A DNA stretch of 64,000 bases from Apostichopus japonicus (lineage: Eukaryota; Echinodermata; Holothuroidea; Aspidochirotida; Stichopodidae). The notes under the pieces were generated by a model. The model was not told where the DNA came from. It did not search any database and saw nothing but the letters and a program-made list of their open reading frames with translations. A program made the position numbers and the translations under genes. Location: contig NC_092577.1 in NCBI RefSeq assembly GCF_037975245.1, forward strand, positions 25,667,398-25,731,397, in the 5' to 3' direction. Positions 1-12,110 of this stretch are shown here, one piece after another (the first letter of the stretch is position 1; every line of letters starts with the position of its first letter).

Positions 1-1467
1 TTAAATGAATATTGTTGAACAGACATTTACTGATCCATGCAGGTGAAAAGATGTTTATTGTTGTGTGTCTAAGTGGTGCTCACTACAAATAGAGGCTATG
101 CAGGCCTTCAGTCACGTATTCATGGTAGGAAAGTAAAGAGGAAAGTAAACCAGCCGTGTATAGTTATATTTACTATTTGATGTTACTTTTTAGAATCACC
201 TAACGATGTTTCCCCCAAATGATGTGTTTTAGTGATCTATGAGAAAGTTTGGTAACTTCCACGAGTGCAACTCTACAACCTTTTCAAACTTAACAGCCCA
301 ATTGAATTGAACGAATTACTTGTGAAAATGTGATGTGCATGATTAAAGCATTTGTTGGGGTGGATTCACTAGTGATAGGAACCCAGGGCACTGACTGAAA
401 AAACACTACCCAGTCCAAGTTGTTAGTACCTGGTCCAGAAATGTGTACAAATCACTACATCATGTCTCCCATTGCTTAATTTTATTCAAATATACCTCAA
501 ACAAAAAGATTTAAAGATATCTTCAATCTCACAAAGCACATTTTCACAAGTAATTCATTGGAATCTTTGTGGCATATGTGAGTGTGTTCATGTGTATGTG
601 ATGCCTTGTCTTTACAACATGATAACTCAAAATAATATGGTGGGTGAACTCTATATTCTTCATGTAGATACACCACATTGAGTAGAAGTTTGCTGTAAAA
701 TTTGAAGGTCAACAAAGGTCAAAGTCTGAAAACCTTTGTAAGCTCATCAACTCAAACCTTTCCTTGATGAATGGCTTTACTATGTCACTTTGCTCTTTGA
801 AGTGGCTGAGAGTGTTTTACACTTCCACTTTATATACTATTGAGGCAATGAATCACTTAGTCTGTTTCTGGCAGTGAGTGCAAAAGCAGCTTAAATGTGC
901 AAGAATGAAACATTGTACTCTAAGAATAGGTCTGGATGAACTTTACACTCAATACATATACAAACCTTAGTGTTGCATTCTCTCCTATAGGTCAGGGCAA
1001 AGGTCATGTTTATGCGGCTGAAAAGTCTGATACCCTTGTAAACACAATGAAGTCATGTTAAATATGTAGGTCTAATGTAGAAGTTAAAATCCCCTTTTGT
1101 TTTTGAGGCAGTTGTAGGTCATTTAAGATCAACATGTAAGTAAGTCTAAAAACTTGAATTTGTTGTGTCATTACATCCACTATCAACATTGTTATGAACT
1201 TAGAATCCTACATCCTGGAGGTAGGATTTTAGTCTGGGACCCAACACAACTAACAAATAATTTTACTCTTCAAAAGAAACAGTGATTGTTTAAATCCAAT
1301 AAAGTCAGCTACAACGCATAAATGCTTCAGAACAGAGCCAACAATGTTTTTATAACTCAGATTGTGTTGTATGTTGAACAAAATCAAGTGCTTTTCAAGG
1401 GATGGTATTGGCGAATAATCCCTCACCAATTTCTTATTGCATTTTTTTTTGGGGGGGGGGGGCAAAC

Positions 1468-1770
1468 CGATTGTTAGGCAGATTCCCATTGACTAAGTGT
1501 GGTTTTAGGCTACCATGTGAGCGAAGATAACAGCAATAAAGGAAGTAATCCATGGATATCACAATTTCAGCCAATAAATAGATGGTTAGGCTAGATTACC
1601 CCCATTGACTTAGTGTGGTGTTAGCCTACCATGTGGTGGAACGTAAAAGCAATAATGAAAGTATGCCATGGATATCTTACAACTATGTCACAATTTCAGT
1701 GAATAATCAGATGGTAAGGCTTAGCTAGATTTCTCATTGACTTAGTGTGGTGTTAGGCTATGATGTGGAA
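1468..1770. repeat. Short degenerate tandem repeat, about 115-130 bp, 2.3 copies
   Basis: The phrase CATTGACTTAGTGTGGT, or a close variant, recurs at about 1487, 1603 and 1733. Each time it is followed by a version of GTTAGGCTACCATGTGG. Between copies there are matching stretches such as CCATGGATATC and CACAATTTCAG. Spacing is about 116 and 130 bp. There is no coding potential, and I do not recognise the family. Confidence 0.7.
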
Positions 1771-2827
1771 AGACTGACAAGGAATTTTACAAGATGTTAA
1801 TGGATTATAGACGGGATTACTAAAAAATAATAATTGCAAGTGGCTTTTAACTAATCGTTTATTATCTCAATACATTACATGTATAGAGATATTGTAACAG
1901 TAAGTGGGACTCTCTCTTCTCTTAAAAAAGCTTCAGCATCTTCATACAAAGTTCTTTTTCTCTGGAATTTCCAGAGCAAGCATATATCAATCATATAGGC
2001 CAACAAAAGTTACTATTTTTTATTCCAGAATTGTATCTCATTCTATGACTTTTTCATTGATTAATGTCCAAATCGGGCTGAAACACTGTTGTCGCAGGCC
2101 TTTTTCGCACATGCTTCAAAACTTGTTTGTAGGGAACTTTTGCACACGTTTCCTGTTTTTGATGATTAAGCCCCGCCTCCAAGTCTGGTTTGTAGCAGAT
2201 TGGCTATGACTCATGGCAGCTACATGTTAGATATACGGAAATGGCTACCCTCGCGACCAATTTTCTGTACTGTTGTAAGCTACGCGGCGTGTAGTGTATT
2301 GCACGCTAATAAAGTTAAATAGGTAAAGAATAGGTATGTTTAACTTCAAGTTCGTAACATTTCTGTTTGTTCATAAACGTTATAATACTGAAAATAAGTA
2401 CAAAATAATGTCGGAATGTAGGCAATATGTAATTAACATTTACACTTTGATAAAGATTGAAGATGGAAGGTTTGTCTGAGATGCTTTTTGAGATGGATAT
2501 TTTGAGTAATTATTCTTAGCCCATTTCAAGCCATGAACAAGTGACATACACGACGAGGTGGTTAGGCCATTCGCTTAGCACAGTGTTGACTAGGTAGGAT
2601 GTCATATTTTCGTATTTTGGAAATTTGTAAAAAAAAAAAAAATCTTTCCGAGGTGATTTGGGGTTCTGTGCTACTCTGCTGTATTTCTATCACACTATTT
2701 GCAAGAACCTGATGACCAGTCTGACAGAGGCTGGTCATCAGTGTTTCAACCAATCAAAATGATAATACAAAATAGTAACCAATCAAAACATATGAGTCCT
2801 TTGAATGCAGGAAGGTCGCTTTCTAGT

Positions 2828-3756
2828 CACTTCGCCCAACAACCATTTCGCCCAACTGCCATTTCGCCCAAGCAGCCTGGTCATTTTGCCCAACCATCAG
2901 TCATTTCGCCCAACAGAATGGTCATTTCGCCCAACCGTGTTGGTCATTTCGCACAACCTTATTTTTACTAATTATCTAATATTCAGTCAGAATAATATTA
3001 CTTTTCTATTCCACTAGTTCAATTTGATTTATTTTGGGTTAGGCTACGTCGTAATAGGTTAATAAAAAAGTGAGGTCCGCTCGATATCGATCAGAGTCTG
3101 AGCAGTTACTTCGGGTATAATGGGAGGATTACACTACTTTAGGCGTTTACGCATACAATGTAAGTTATATTATTATATAAACACAGGGGAATCGGTCTTC
3201 ATAAAAACCTATCAAACCTAACCCCCAAAACACTGATCCATCCTACTGACTAACAATTCCCGAACGTTTCCTTATTAAATTGAAAAAAAAAATATTTAAA
3301 ACCCGTCCGTAATATTGAATTACTATATTTAATCAATGTAACCACATATGTAATCACATATGTAATCAATTTAACCACGACTTCAAGTTGCCTTAGTACT
3401 CGGTTCGTATCCTGTAACGTTAACAATCCCCGAACGTTTCCTTACTAAACTTATACAAAGTAAAGGACTTCAAGTTTCCTTAATATTCCTTAATATTCGA
3501 ACGTTTACTATCAAACCTAACCCCTAACACACTGATCAATTCTCAAATTTCCTTAATATTCGGTTTGTATCCTGTAACGTTAACAATTCCCGAATGTTTC
3601 CTTTTGAAGTTTTTATATTTAATCAAGGTTGGGCAAAATGACCAGGCTGGTTGGGCGAAATGACCAGGCTGGTTGGGCGAAATGACCAGGCTGGTTGGGC
3701 GAAATGGTAAGGTTGGGCGAAATGGCAGTTGGGCGAAATGGTTGTTGGGCGAAGTG
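2828..3756. mobile_element. Foldback-type element with TTCGCCCAAC minisatellite arms
   Basis: The left arm (2828-2960) is built from repeats of CATTTCGCCCAAC separated by short spacers such as CAGCCTGGT. The right arm (3625-3756) is its reverse complement, with units like GGTTGGGCGAAATG. The outermost 44 bp of the arms match perfectly as inverted repeats. The 660-bp centre has no ORF but holds internal direct repeats (variants of CCCGAACGTTTCCTTA; CAAACCTAACCC). No clear target-site duplication is visible. This is a non-autonomous inverted-repeat element of unknown superfamily. Confidence 0.75.
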
Positions 3757-4326
3757 TCCTGCTTCCGGAAGGTCCACCCTAGAAACAACTATAAAGAAAA
3801 CAATACCTAAGGCATTCATACAGGACTGTAAGGTATTTACCTACAGGTAAGTAACAATGACCCTCTACTACATGCAAGGTATGTGTTTACAGGTAAGTAC
3901 TGTACATATCACTAACTAATTACTATGATTAGAATGTACTGGCATGCAACACATGTGAAAGGGTTGAATGGTGGAAACTAGAGAGAGCTAGACTATGATC
4001 TCTACAGTAGGATGTCAAATTTTGGAAACTTGTAAAAAAAATATATATATTCTTTCCAAGAAACTCCAGAGGTGATTTGGTAAAACCAAAGGGATACCTA
4101 AGAGCCTTGTATTATAACGAAAGCAAAAGGAAACAGGAAAATCACAACAATAATTGTTTCTATTACAAACTTTATTGTCGATTTTGTATAAACTGGATAT
4201 TTTCTCTTTTTCAAATAATCGGAATCGGTACGATTATGAAAAAAATAATCGGTATTTTCTGTTATGCATAATTGTTTGAACACTACTTGGTAGTTGTGAT
4301 GTTATTTAATGCTATTTTTCGTACAG

Positions 4327-4428
4327 AATCCTTATCCGCCTACTGGAATCATCTCAAGACCCGTTGGTGCTCTGTGTTAGTGCTCATGATATTGGAGAAT
4401 ATGTCAGACACTACCCCAGAGGTAAAAA
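4327..4428 (+). CDS. ATP6V1H: V-type proton ATPase subunit H, third-last coding exon (partial gene)
   Basis: This exon encodes part of the C-terminal domain of subunit H of the vacuolar H+-ATPase. Subunit H bridges the V1 and V0 sectors and regulates the activity of the assembled pump on endomembranes. The translation includes [15 protein letters not shown] followed by [14 protein letters not shown], which matches the strongly conserved C-terminal region of animal subunit H. The acceptor is TTTTTCGTACAG before 4327. The donor is GTACGT after 4428. An earlier GT at 4422 would give a poorer join, whereas splicing at 4428 to 4890 gives [15 protein letters not shown] without a gap. Earlier exons are not in view. 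Confidence 0.9.
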
Positions 4429-4889
4429 GTACGTACAATTGTCTTCAAACTTGGGAAATATGATTGGTTACAGTTTGTGACTAATTCAACAACAACAACA
4501 AAGAAATCCAAAATGAACAGAAGTTTAAGATACAACAATTTGGCAAAAAGTTGCAAGATGAGAAAAGAACAAACAATAAAGCTAAATAAACTGCATACAG
4601 TGAGGTTATGTCAATATAGCAGTACATCTTAGATGCAGTTTCTTGTATCTGTCAGTTCTATCAGTATTCCCCTAAATGAGCTTTAATTAGTGAGTACTGT
4701 ATGATTCCACCAGCTTACAATATTTGTATTCCTCAGACCTGGTTATTCTGCCAGAGTTGCAGCTTTTTGCTGTTTGATAACAATTTAATAAACCTATCAA
4801 GTATTACTCAAAGTTAAATTCAGTAATTATTGAATCGAATCAAATCTATTAATAATAAGTAATATTTTGTGTTGTGTTGATTTTTGTAG

Positions 4890-5003
4890 TGTTGTTGAAC
4901 AGCTTGGAGGGAAGCAACTCGTGATGCAGTACATGGGCCATGAAGATCCTAATGTCAGATATGAAGCACTGCTAGCAGTGCAGAAGCTCATGGTTCATAA
5001 TTG
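4890..5003 (+). CDS. ATP6V1H: V-type proton ATPase subunit H, second-last coding exon
   Basis: It encodes [12 protein letters not shown], then [20 protein letters not shown] and NW, the highly conserved near-terminal helices of the subunit H C-terminal domain. The acceptor is TTTTTGTAG before 4890 and the donor is GTAAGT after 5003. The last codon is split as TG|G and is completed in the exon at 6742. The exon contains no stop codon or frame damage, so the gene appears intact here. An unrelated poly-G tract lies about 70 bp downstream in the intron. Confidence 0.95.
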
Positions 5004-6741
5004 GTAAGTATACAACCTATTTGGGCAGGAAGTCATTTTCCTTAAAATGCATAGCTGGAGGCAAAAAGTGTTTTTTTTTGGGGGGGGGGGGGAGGGGCTC
5101 ATACTTATGTATTTTAGTACACAAACAATACTGTGGTTTCTGTTAGTTGAAAGAGACAGTAATTTAGAGAAATTTGATGCCAAAGTTAGCAGATTCTCAC
5201 TGACCAGAAAGATGAAACATAAAAGCTCCTGTTACATCATTCTCCGGAGTGTACCGCAAACGTAAAACAATAACAATGGACTTTTCACGTACTTCCCGTA
5301 AGAAAGTGAACTATTAATTAACTTCACTCTTCCAATAAACATGCAGCTACAAGAGAAAGAAATTGTTGTAAGAACTGTTCACACTCATGAGGGTAGCAAT
5401 TCTTCCATTAAAAGTAAATTACAGATAAAAAAAACTACCTAAATGTCTGATCATATTTCATAAGATTGACTACTATTATATGTCAGTATACATACTGTGC
5501 CGTACGATATCGAGGTCTCGCCGCAATTGAAATGCCTTCCTTGCAAAATGTGTCAACATCTCAGGTATTTCTTCATTTGTTGTTGTTGCAATTAATCGTG
5601 TTTGCAGTTAGTTTCCAGTTAGTGGATGCGGTAATAATTGAATCCACCAAATATAAAGCTTTGTGTATGTCTCCGTCTCGCTGCCATAAAGTAAGGCTTT
5701 CAGAAACTCCACATAAGCAGATACACAAGTGAAGGTAACACCACAGTAAAAAAAAGGGCCTGATAGATTCCATATTCCAAAAATTACAAATGTGAAAGCA
5801 TTTACCATCTCAGTGCAAAATATACATGCCTACAATACATATCGTCCGTACATATTAGTGTGCATCACTATGTTAGAACAGGGCATAGTGTTGTGTGGTT
5901 GGTTCTGCTAAATAGAACTAAGTCACACAGGGCCTATTGTTTAGTGTACAGTGTAATATGATCTTTTTTCCTGCACCTATGGGGTAAATCACTGCTTGAA
6001 GATAAACAATTGAGTATGCTCATTAGAATGAGGGGGCCATTGTGGCTAATGAGTTTAGGCATATAGCAAAATTAGGGCCACTTTACCTTTAGAGGGCCTC
6101 TGCCTAGACAATACTGCCAAAAATACGTGTTTATGTGAAGTACATGAGCTGAACTTATATTCACCTGCAGACAGTGGGAAACCCCAGGAGTGTGAAAGTC
6201 TTTGGGGTGCTACTTACAAAATTAATCCAAAGTCTGTGACGTTTATGTTGGTGTGATGACTGGGAAACTAAAAGAAACTAATTTTGGGTTTTCAGAAGTT
6301 TTTTTGCAATCTCCTACTACACAATTCATTGCCTTTTGACACAAAATTGGACTCACACACACATACACATTTTTACCCCTACCTTAGTCATGGAGTTCTG
6401 ATCACCCTACGGTACCCCACAATGGGTTCCCCCCCCCCCTTGAGAGTAGCTACTTCAGAAATCAACCATTACCATGGCAACTGATATAACTGTATATGGC
6501 CCAACTATCAAAGGAACTACAATATCTCATCTTCCCTATGGGAACAATGATAACAAGCAACATGTTTTATGAGTTCAATGGCTTGCTTCCAAACCTATAA
6601 ATTGAAAGATAATGTTTCTTGAGAAAGAAACAAATGAGAAGAAAATGAAAGAAAATGTTCTGATGATTTGGTTGTGCTTTTAAAATTTAGTTTCATGAGC
6701 TGTTAAAGTCAACTTAATATTCTCTTCTGATTTGTTTGCAG
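5004..6741 (+). other. Last intron of ATP6V1H
   Basis: It is flanked by a GTAAGT donor and a TTTGTTTGCAG acceptor. It holds a T/G homopolymer at 5069-5091, a CA-rich stretch near 6353-6368 and a poly-C run near 6430. A small ORF at 5466-5732 has no domain and no splice support. I saw no conserved exon or transposon inside. Confidence 0.8.
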
Positions 6742-6784
6742 GGAGTACCTCGGGAAGCAGCTTCCAGTGCAGAAAGAGGGCTAG
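6742..6784 (+). CDS. ATP6V1H: V-type proton ATPase subunit H, terminal coding exon with stop
   Basis: Joined to the exon ending at 5003 it reads WEYLGKQLPVQKEG and then TAG at 6782-6784. The WEYLGKQL motif is the usual C-terminal end of animal subunit H, and the few residues after it vary among species. The short exon was accepted because the acceptor, the split Trp codon and the conserved motif all agree. The 3' UTR starts at 6785. The first clear AATAAA downstream is at about 8814, after a minisatellite, so the length of the UTR is uncertain. Confidence 0.93.
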
Positions 6785-7725
6785 CTTTATGAGTATTATA
6801 TAAGAATATATGTGTGTCATCCATTGTGATTTGGTTCAATTTACTGTATTTCTCTCGTCGTGTTTAATAATATCTTGTTACAGGGGGTAATAATTTGGCA
6901 AAGTTGGTTTTGGTGACTAAGGTCGTGTCATTATCAACATATCATATACATGATGGGTGGACCTACAGTACTGAAAGCTAATGAACTTGCACATGTATAA
7001 ATGTAATACAGGATTTGTGGAAGAGTGAAAATAATCTTACTATGCTTGGCCTCAGGATGTTCTTATTTCATGATTATTGTGAAAGATAAATAATTTGTTT
7101 TGAAATCATATCAGGCTAATACAGTAGAGTATTATAATATTGAATGATATATAATGTGTTAGTGTACATATTGCATGTTTATTACTCCTTATATTACATT
7201 CCACAACTAACATTTTTAAGGTATCTACCTTCATTTGCATGCAAGACAACTAGTTCAACATAGTGATATTATACAATATATACATGATATTTTGGGATTG
7301 CATTATAAACTGAATGCCAGACCTATGTGATCTTATGTTTTAACCTGATATATTCAGTGATTTCCTTCAACTGCTACAGTTGCTGATGACTCTTAACACA
7401 ATGAGTTGAGCTAAGGTTACTGTTTATAAATGTTTATAGGAGTGTCATGAAGCAGCTGGATGGTTATCAGCTTCTTGTCTCAATACAGACAATTCAAGCT
7501 CAAACAAACAAACCAGCTCCTAGAGCAAATTTAAATGGGTCTTGCCTCTCTGCGTTTTCTGGTAGAAATTGATGCCATCAGTAACTTGCAATGGATTTTG
7601 TTCATCCTGTGTGTTGGTGAATAGACTTGGTTAGTGTCAGACTCATCCCTACCACAACTGTAGGTATATCAATGTACTATAAAATATTATGTAGTGTAGA
7701 TTTACATAAGTACAGAAGAGAGTCA
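6785..7725 (+). other. 3' UTR or intergenic sequence after ATP6V1H
   Basis: AT-rich sequence follows the stop codon. No ORF, RNA gene or transposon was recognised. Where the mRNA ends cannot be decided from the sequence. Confidence 0.5.
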
Positions 7726-8530
7726 GTAATAACATTGTGGCCAGTTAGACAGCATAACTTGTTACAACACTGAGTGGTGGCCAGGTACACATAAAATAAC
7801 TTCTTACAACACTGAGTGGTGGCCAGGAAGACATAACATAACTTGTTACAACACTGAGTGGTGGCCAGGTAGACATAACATAACTTGTTACAACACTGAG
7901 TGGTGGCCAGGTAGACATAGCATAACTTGTTACAACAATGAGTGGTGGCCAGGTAGACATAGCATAACTTGTTACAACAATGAGTGGTGGCCAGGTAGAC
8001 AGCACAACTTGTTACAACGCTGGTTGGTGACGAGGTAGACATAGCGGGGTTTGTTACAACACTGGTTGGTGGCCAGGTAGACATAGTGGGGTTTGTTACA
8101 ACACTGAGTGGTGGCCAGGTAGACATAGCATAACTTGTTACAACACTGTGTGGTGGCCAGGTAGACATAACCTAACTTGTTACAACACTGAGTGGTGGCC
8201 AGGTAGACATAGCATAACTTGTTACAACAATGAGTGGTGGTCAGGTAGACATAGCATAACTTGTTACAACACTGGTTGGTGACAAGGTAGACATAGCGGG
8301 GTTTTTTACAACACTGGTTGGTGGCCAGGTAGACATAGTGGGGTTTGTTACAACACTGAGTGGTGGCCAGGTAGACATAGCATAACTTGTTACAACACTG
8401 AGTGGTGGCCAGGTAGACATAACCTAACTTGTTACAACACTGTGTGGTGGCCAGGTAGACAACATAACTTGTTACAACACTGGTTGGTTGGTGCCTTGAT
8501 TCAGGATTGGGTGGTGACAAGGTAGGCAGG
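7726..8530. repeat. 42-bp minisatellite, about 19 copies, with 252-bp higher-order repeat
   Basis: The unit contains GTGGCCAGGTAGACATAG, then CATAACTTGTTACAACACTG, and has a period of 42 bp. Variant units (GACGAGG or GACAAGG, then a GCGGGGTTT/GTGGGGTTT pair) occur in the same order at 8029 and 8281. These are exactly 252 bp apart, that is six units, so a multi-unit block was duplicated. Because 42 is divisible by three, the minus strand stays open and shows YVYLATTQCCNKLC repeats. I regard these as a by-product of the repeat. Confidence 0.9.
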
Positions 8531-8984
8531 TGATATTACAAACCCTCACAGTTATATTTACTGGTAGGGAATGGTTGGTTGTAGCATTACTGATTGAAGG
8601 GGCAACTGCCATGTTACATCAATTCATTACCAATAGCAAACTTATGTTTACTGCAGGTTTAACTGGTAAACTTATATTGGTATGGGGAGTAATGTAGAAT
8701 ATGTGTCAGTCAAGTGCTTGTCATGGGATTTATTTTGTACTGTGCAATAATAACAAATATGTAATTTTATGGAAGATAGAGTAGCGCCTAACATTACCTG
8801 TTTGAATGTGTAAAATAAATGCTCTAAAACTGAAAGTCATCAACATTAATTATCATCATTGGAGAACATTACATAAATCTAATAGATCATGTACCAAACT
8901 GTTTATGTTGTCTTTTTAATTGGTACAGCGAAGCAGAAAATCTGCAGAAGCAGCTGCTGTGGTTACTATGAGTTTTGTATGAGT
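8531..8984. other. Unique-looking spacer between two minisatellites
   Basis: No gene was recognised. An AATAAA hexamer in GTAAAATAAATGC near 8814 is a candidate polyadenylation signal for ATP6V1H, or may be chance. Confidence 0.35.
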
Positions 8985-9996
8985 GGGATGTAATTGTGTC
9001 TGTTTGAGTGGGCGGTTATGTGAGGGGAGTGCTGCAGTGGTACGTAAGGAGTGTTGTGTGCTGCAGTGGTGTTTGGGAGTGCAGCAGTGGTATGTTAGGA
9101 GTGGTGTGTGGGGAGTACTGCAGTGGTGTGTGGGGAGTGGCAAGTGGTGTGTGGGGAGTACTGCAGTGGCGTGTGAGGAGTGGCATGTGGGGAGTGCTGC
9201 AGTGGTGGTACTACAGTGGGGAGTGGTGTGTGGGGAGTGGTGTTAGGGTAGTACTACAGTGGTGTGTGGGGAGTGCTGCAGTGATTTGTGGGAGTGCAGC
9301 AGTGGCGAGTGATGTTTGGGGAGTACTACAGTGTTATGTCGGAGTGCTGCAGTGGCAAGTGGTGTGTGGGGAGTGGTGTGAGGGTAGTGCTGCAGTGGTG
9401 TGGGGAGCCCTGCAGTGGGGAGTGGTGTGTGGGGAGGGCTGCAGTGGGGAGGGCTGCAGTGGGGGAGTGGCATGTGGGGAGTGGTGTGATGGTAGTGGTG
9501 TGTGGGGAGTGCTCTAGTGGTGTGTGGGGAGTGGTGTGTGGGGAGGGCTGCAGTGGGGGTGTGGGGCGTGCTGCAGTGGTGTGTGGGAGTGCTCTAGTGG
9601 TGTGTGGGGAGTGGTGTGTGGGGAGGGCTGCAGTGGGGAGGGCTGCAGTGTGGGTGTGGGGAGTGCTGCAGTGGTGTGTGGGGAGTGCCCTAATGGGGAG
9701 TGGTGTGTGGGAGGGCTGCAGTGGGGAGGGCTGCAGTGGGGGAGTGGCGTGTGGGGAGTGCTGCAGTGGGGAGTGGTGTGATGGTAGTGCTGCAGTGGTG
9801 TGTGGGAGTGCTCTAGTGGTGCGTGGGGAGGGCTGCAGTGGGGAGGGCTGCAGTCGGGGAGTGGCGTGTGGGGAGTGCTTTAGTGGTGTGTGGGGGAGTG
9901 GCGTGTGGGGAGTGCTGCAGTTGGGAGTGGTGTGTGGGGAGCGGTGTGTGGGGAGTATTGTGTGGGGAGTCGTGTGTGGGAGTGTTATGTGGGATG
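8985..9996 (+). repeat. G-rich, strand-asymmetric minisatellite, about 1 kb
   Basis: It consists of irregular repeats of GTGGTGTGTGGGGAGTG alternating with CTGCAGTGGGGAGGG. The plus strand is almost only G and T with recurrent CTGCAG. Closely spaced GGG and GGGG runs could form G-quadruplexes on this strand. Overlapping ORFs rich in Gly, Val, Cys and Trp arise from the repeat and have no other support. Confidence 0.85.
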
Positions 9997-10248
9997 GAAG
10001 AGTGGTTGTGGATGAGGTGGGCTGCTTCCTGCATCTCTTTAGTCAGTGGACTGACCCCTAAAATCTTACACTTTCGTTGCACCCTTAGAGTCACTAAGGT
10101 TTGACACTCAGAATGCGTTAATATTTTACTCTTTTTGTCATTTCAACTTATTGTCCAGAGTGAAATGAGTTACTTTTCGAGAAAACAAGCCGTAACAATA
10201 TTGACATTTTAAGCCAATGGGTAAGGCAGTTTGTGTCTCGTGATCATG

Positions 10249-10570
10249 TCACCTGATGCTATAGAAGGGCTTTGTTGTTGTTTTCACCTTAGTTCGATCA
10301 ATTGATGAATGTGTTTGACATTCTCGAGCAAATAATACTGAACAATTGACAAAATATTCCGAAAAGAGTTTGAACACCTTCAGAACTTGCGCGAAGCTTT
10401 GGAGATATATCTCTCCAATGTCTCTCCAGACTGTCTGTATTCTGTGCGTGTTTTTGTCCCTTCTGTTACTGTTACTTGTCATTAGCCACCGAAGAAGATC
10501 CTGCTAGGATCGAAACGTCAGGCCAACTTACTTTTACACATTCTATTACACAGGCTATCTAGTGGATAAG
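10249..10570 (+). mobile_element. Penelope-like element terminal fragment with stem-loop
   Basis: From about 10430 this closely matches the 3' end of the Penelope-like element at 16360-16440. Both carry TGTCTGTATTCTGTG, then GTTTTTGTCCCTTCTG and GAAGAAGATCCTGCT. This copy keeps the whole hairpin GATCCTGCTAGGATC followed by GAAACGTC, whereas the copy at 16.4 kb has lost the second half. It could be a separate truncated copy, or the upstream pseudo-LTR of the element starting near 12.2 kb, since Penelope elements often carry a terminal repeat on both sides. Confidence 0.65.
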
Positions 10571-10689
10571 CGATTTGCTAACAGTTTTATTTAATTTTGA
10601 TTTTCAGCTGCTCTGTTACTGTATCTCTTCGGTGATCCTCCTTACCTACTTCTGTATTTCTACCTGTATTGTATTCTTGTGTTTCAGTG

Positions 10690-12110
10690 TTTTATTCATT
10701 TTTGGTTTCGATGATAATCGTAACCTTTGCAATCATGCGTGTGTGTATGGGTGTGTGTGTGTGTGTGCGTTTGTGACGCCCAGCTTGTAAACACGATATC
10801 TCAAGAAGGGAAGCTTGGACAGTTGTCATATTTGGTACATAGGAGTATCTTATTGAGTACAAGAAGCCTATTGTTTTTGGTGTAGGTCAAAGGTCACTTG
10901 GGGTATCAGGGGTCAAATAGTGAAAAGCTTGTAAACATGATATCTCAAGAAGCAAAGCTTGGATTGATTTCATTTCTGGTATATAGGTTGACCACATTAA
11001 GTACAAAAAGCCTATCGTTTTTGGTGGATATCGAAGGTCATTTAGGGTCACCAGGGGTCAACTTGTTAAAACCTTTTCCTAATATACGGTATCTCCCATC
11101 GTCCAGCCTATAAGTATATGACATGGGCGATTCGCCTCATAAGAAAAGGAGAGCCTACTGACAATTGAAAATGATCGTACGGGCATCCGTAGATTTGAAT
11201 CTGAACTCGCGACAATATCCCCATTGACTTAAGTGTGTCGCTAGAAGTCCTGAATTGCTATGTACATATCTACATACATGTACAGTGTCTTCCAAGGCTT
11301 GCTTGCAGACAATAGATATATAAAAGTGCTAGAGCTACTTCAACACTTGTGACTCATCCGTATGGATATTTTGCTAAAGAGTTGATATGATTTCGATGGA
11401 ATAGTGCACTTGAATGGCGAAGCATGCCTTCTCTAGAAAATATTTGTAGATCATTGGTAGTTCTGGTTGGATGTAAGTTGCACAGGTACCACGAATTTCA
11501 AAACATTTCTTGGCCAGCTGCCAAGGAGAAACTAGGTCAAGCACCTGTGAACTTGAGATTTGCTTTCACTCCATGGAGTTGGCTGTAATGTTGGTCTAGT
11601 TTTTCTCAATAATTTGTGAAACTACCATTGACAGGGTGTGACAAGGTTGATATTTTGGGACTAGTTATGAATGGGGTAAGGGATTGTTTCAAAACATAAC
11701 AGTCATGTGATCCAATGTCAACAAAGGTCAATCAGGGGTCAAAAACTAGTATTTTTGCAATAACTTGAGAACCAAATGTCCATTAAGGTTGGGAGTTAAG
11801 CTATTGTAATACAATAGTAGACCTGCATTTGGGTGACCTTTGACCTCAGGTTGACCTCCAGTGACCTGTATTAGCTTCTTTCAAGTTGATTCTTTGTGGG
11901 CATATTCCAATCTAAATTGTCCATAAGTAGACTCCTCTGCAACCTTAATGTGCGAAGTTATTAGAGATTTGGTTTGGTTTGTAATACTTGGTGTGCGGAT
12001 TCATAAAATTGAGTACAAGAACCCTACTGTTTTTGATGGAGGTGTGTATAACCACGTACAGACTGACCTGTGTAAGCATGCCATAGTGTTATTGTAACAG
12101 CTAGTTCTGG
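10690..12110. repeat. Dispersed repeat rich in AGGTCA half-sites, with (TG)n head
   Basis: It starts with TTTTTGGTTTCGATGATAAT, then a TG tract (about 10738-10770) and a series of imperfect units containing AAAGGTCA, GGGGTCAA and TGACCTTTGACCT. The same head recurs at 39149 before the larger copy of this family. Direct repeats of AGGTCA separated by one base occur at 10884-10896 and, on the other strand, at 11834-11846. No ORF is present. The transposon class is unknown. Confidence 0.7.

Larger units (their letters stand above)
1..4326. other. Non-coding DNA upstream of the first visible V-ATPase H exon
   Basis: I found no convincing coding exon here. It probably lies in an intron of the V-ATPase subunit H gene, because the first visible exon at 4327 starts in mid-protein. 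It holds a short tandem repeat (1468-1770), a foldback element (2828-3756), scattered AGGTCA-type half-sites near 705-725 and 990-1005, and a T/G homopolymer at 1442-1462. The small ORFs have no recognisable domain and no supporting splice sites. Confidence 0.6.

Noticed and set aside
5466-5732. 88-codon ORF in the last ATP6V1H intron with a hydrophobic stretch
   Set aside because: It lies between two well-supported exons, has no fitting splice sites and no homology that I recognise.
7677-8520. Minus-strand ORFs with YVYLATTQCCNKLC repeats
   Set aside because: They come from a 42-bp minisatellite whose length is divisible by three; two frames are open at once and there is no other evidence.
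8916-10104. Long ORFs rich in Gly, Val, Cys and Trp (plus strand) or Pro, His and Thr (minus strand)
   Set aside because: They are low-complexity translations of a G-rich minisatellite.
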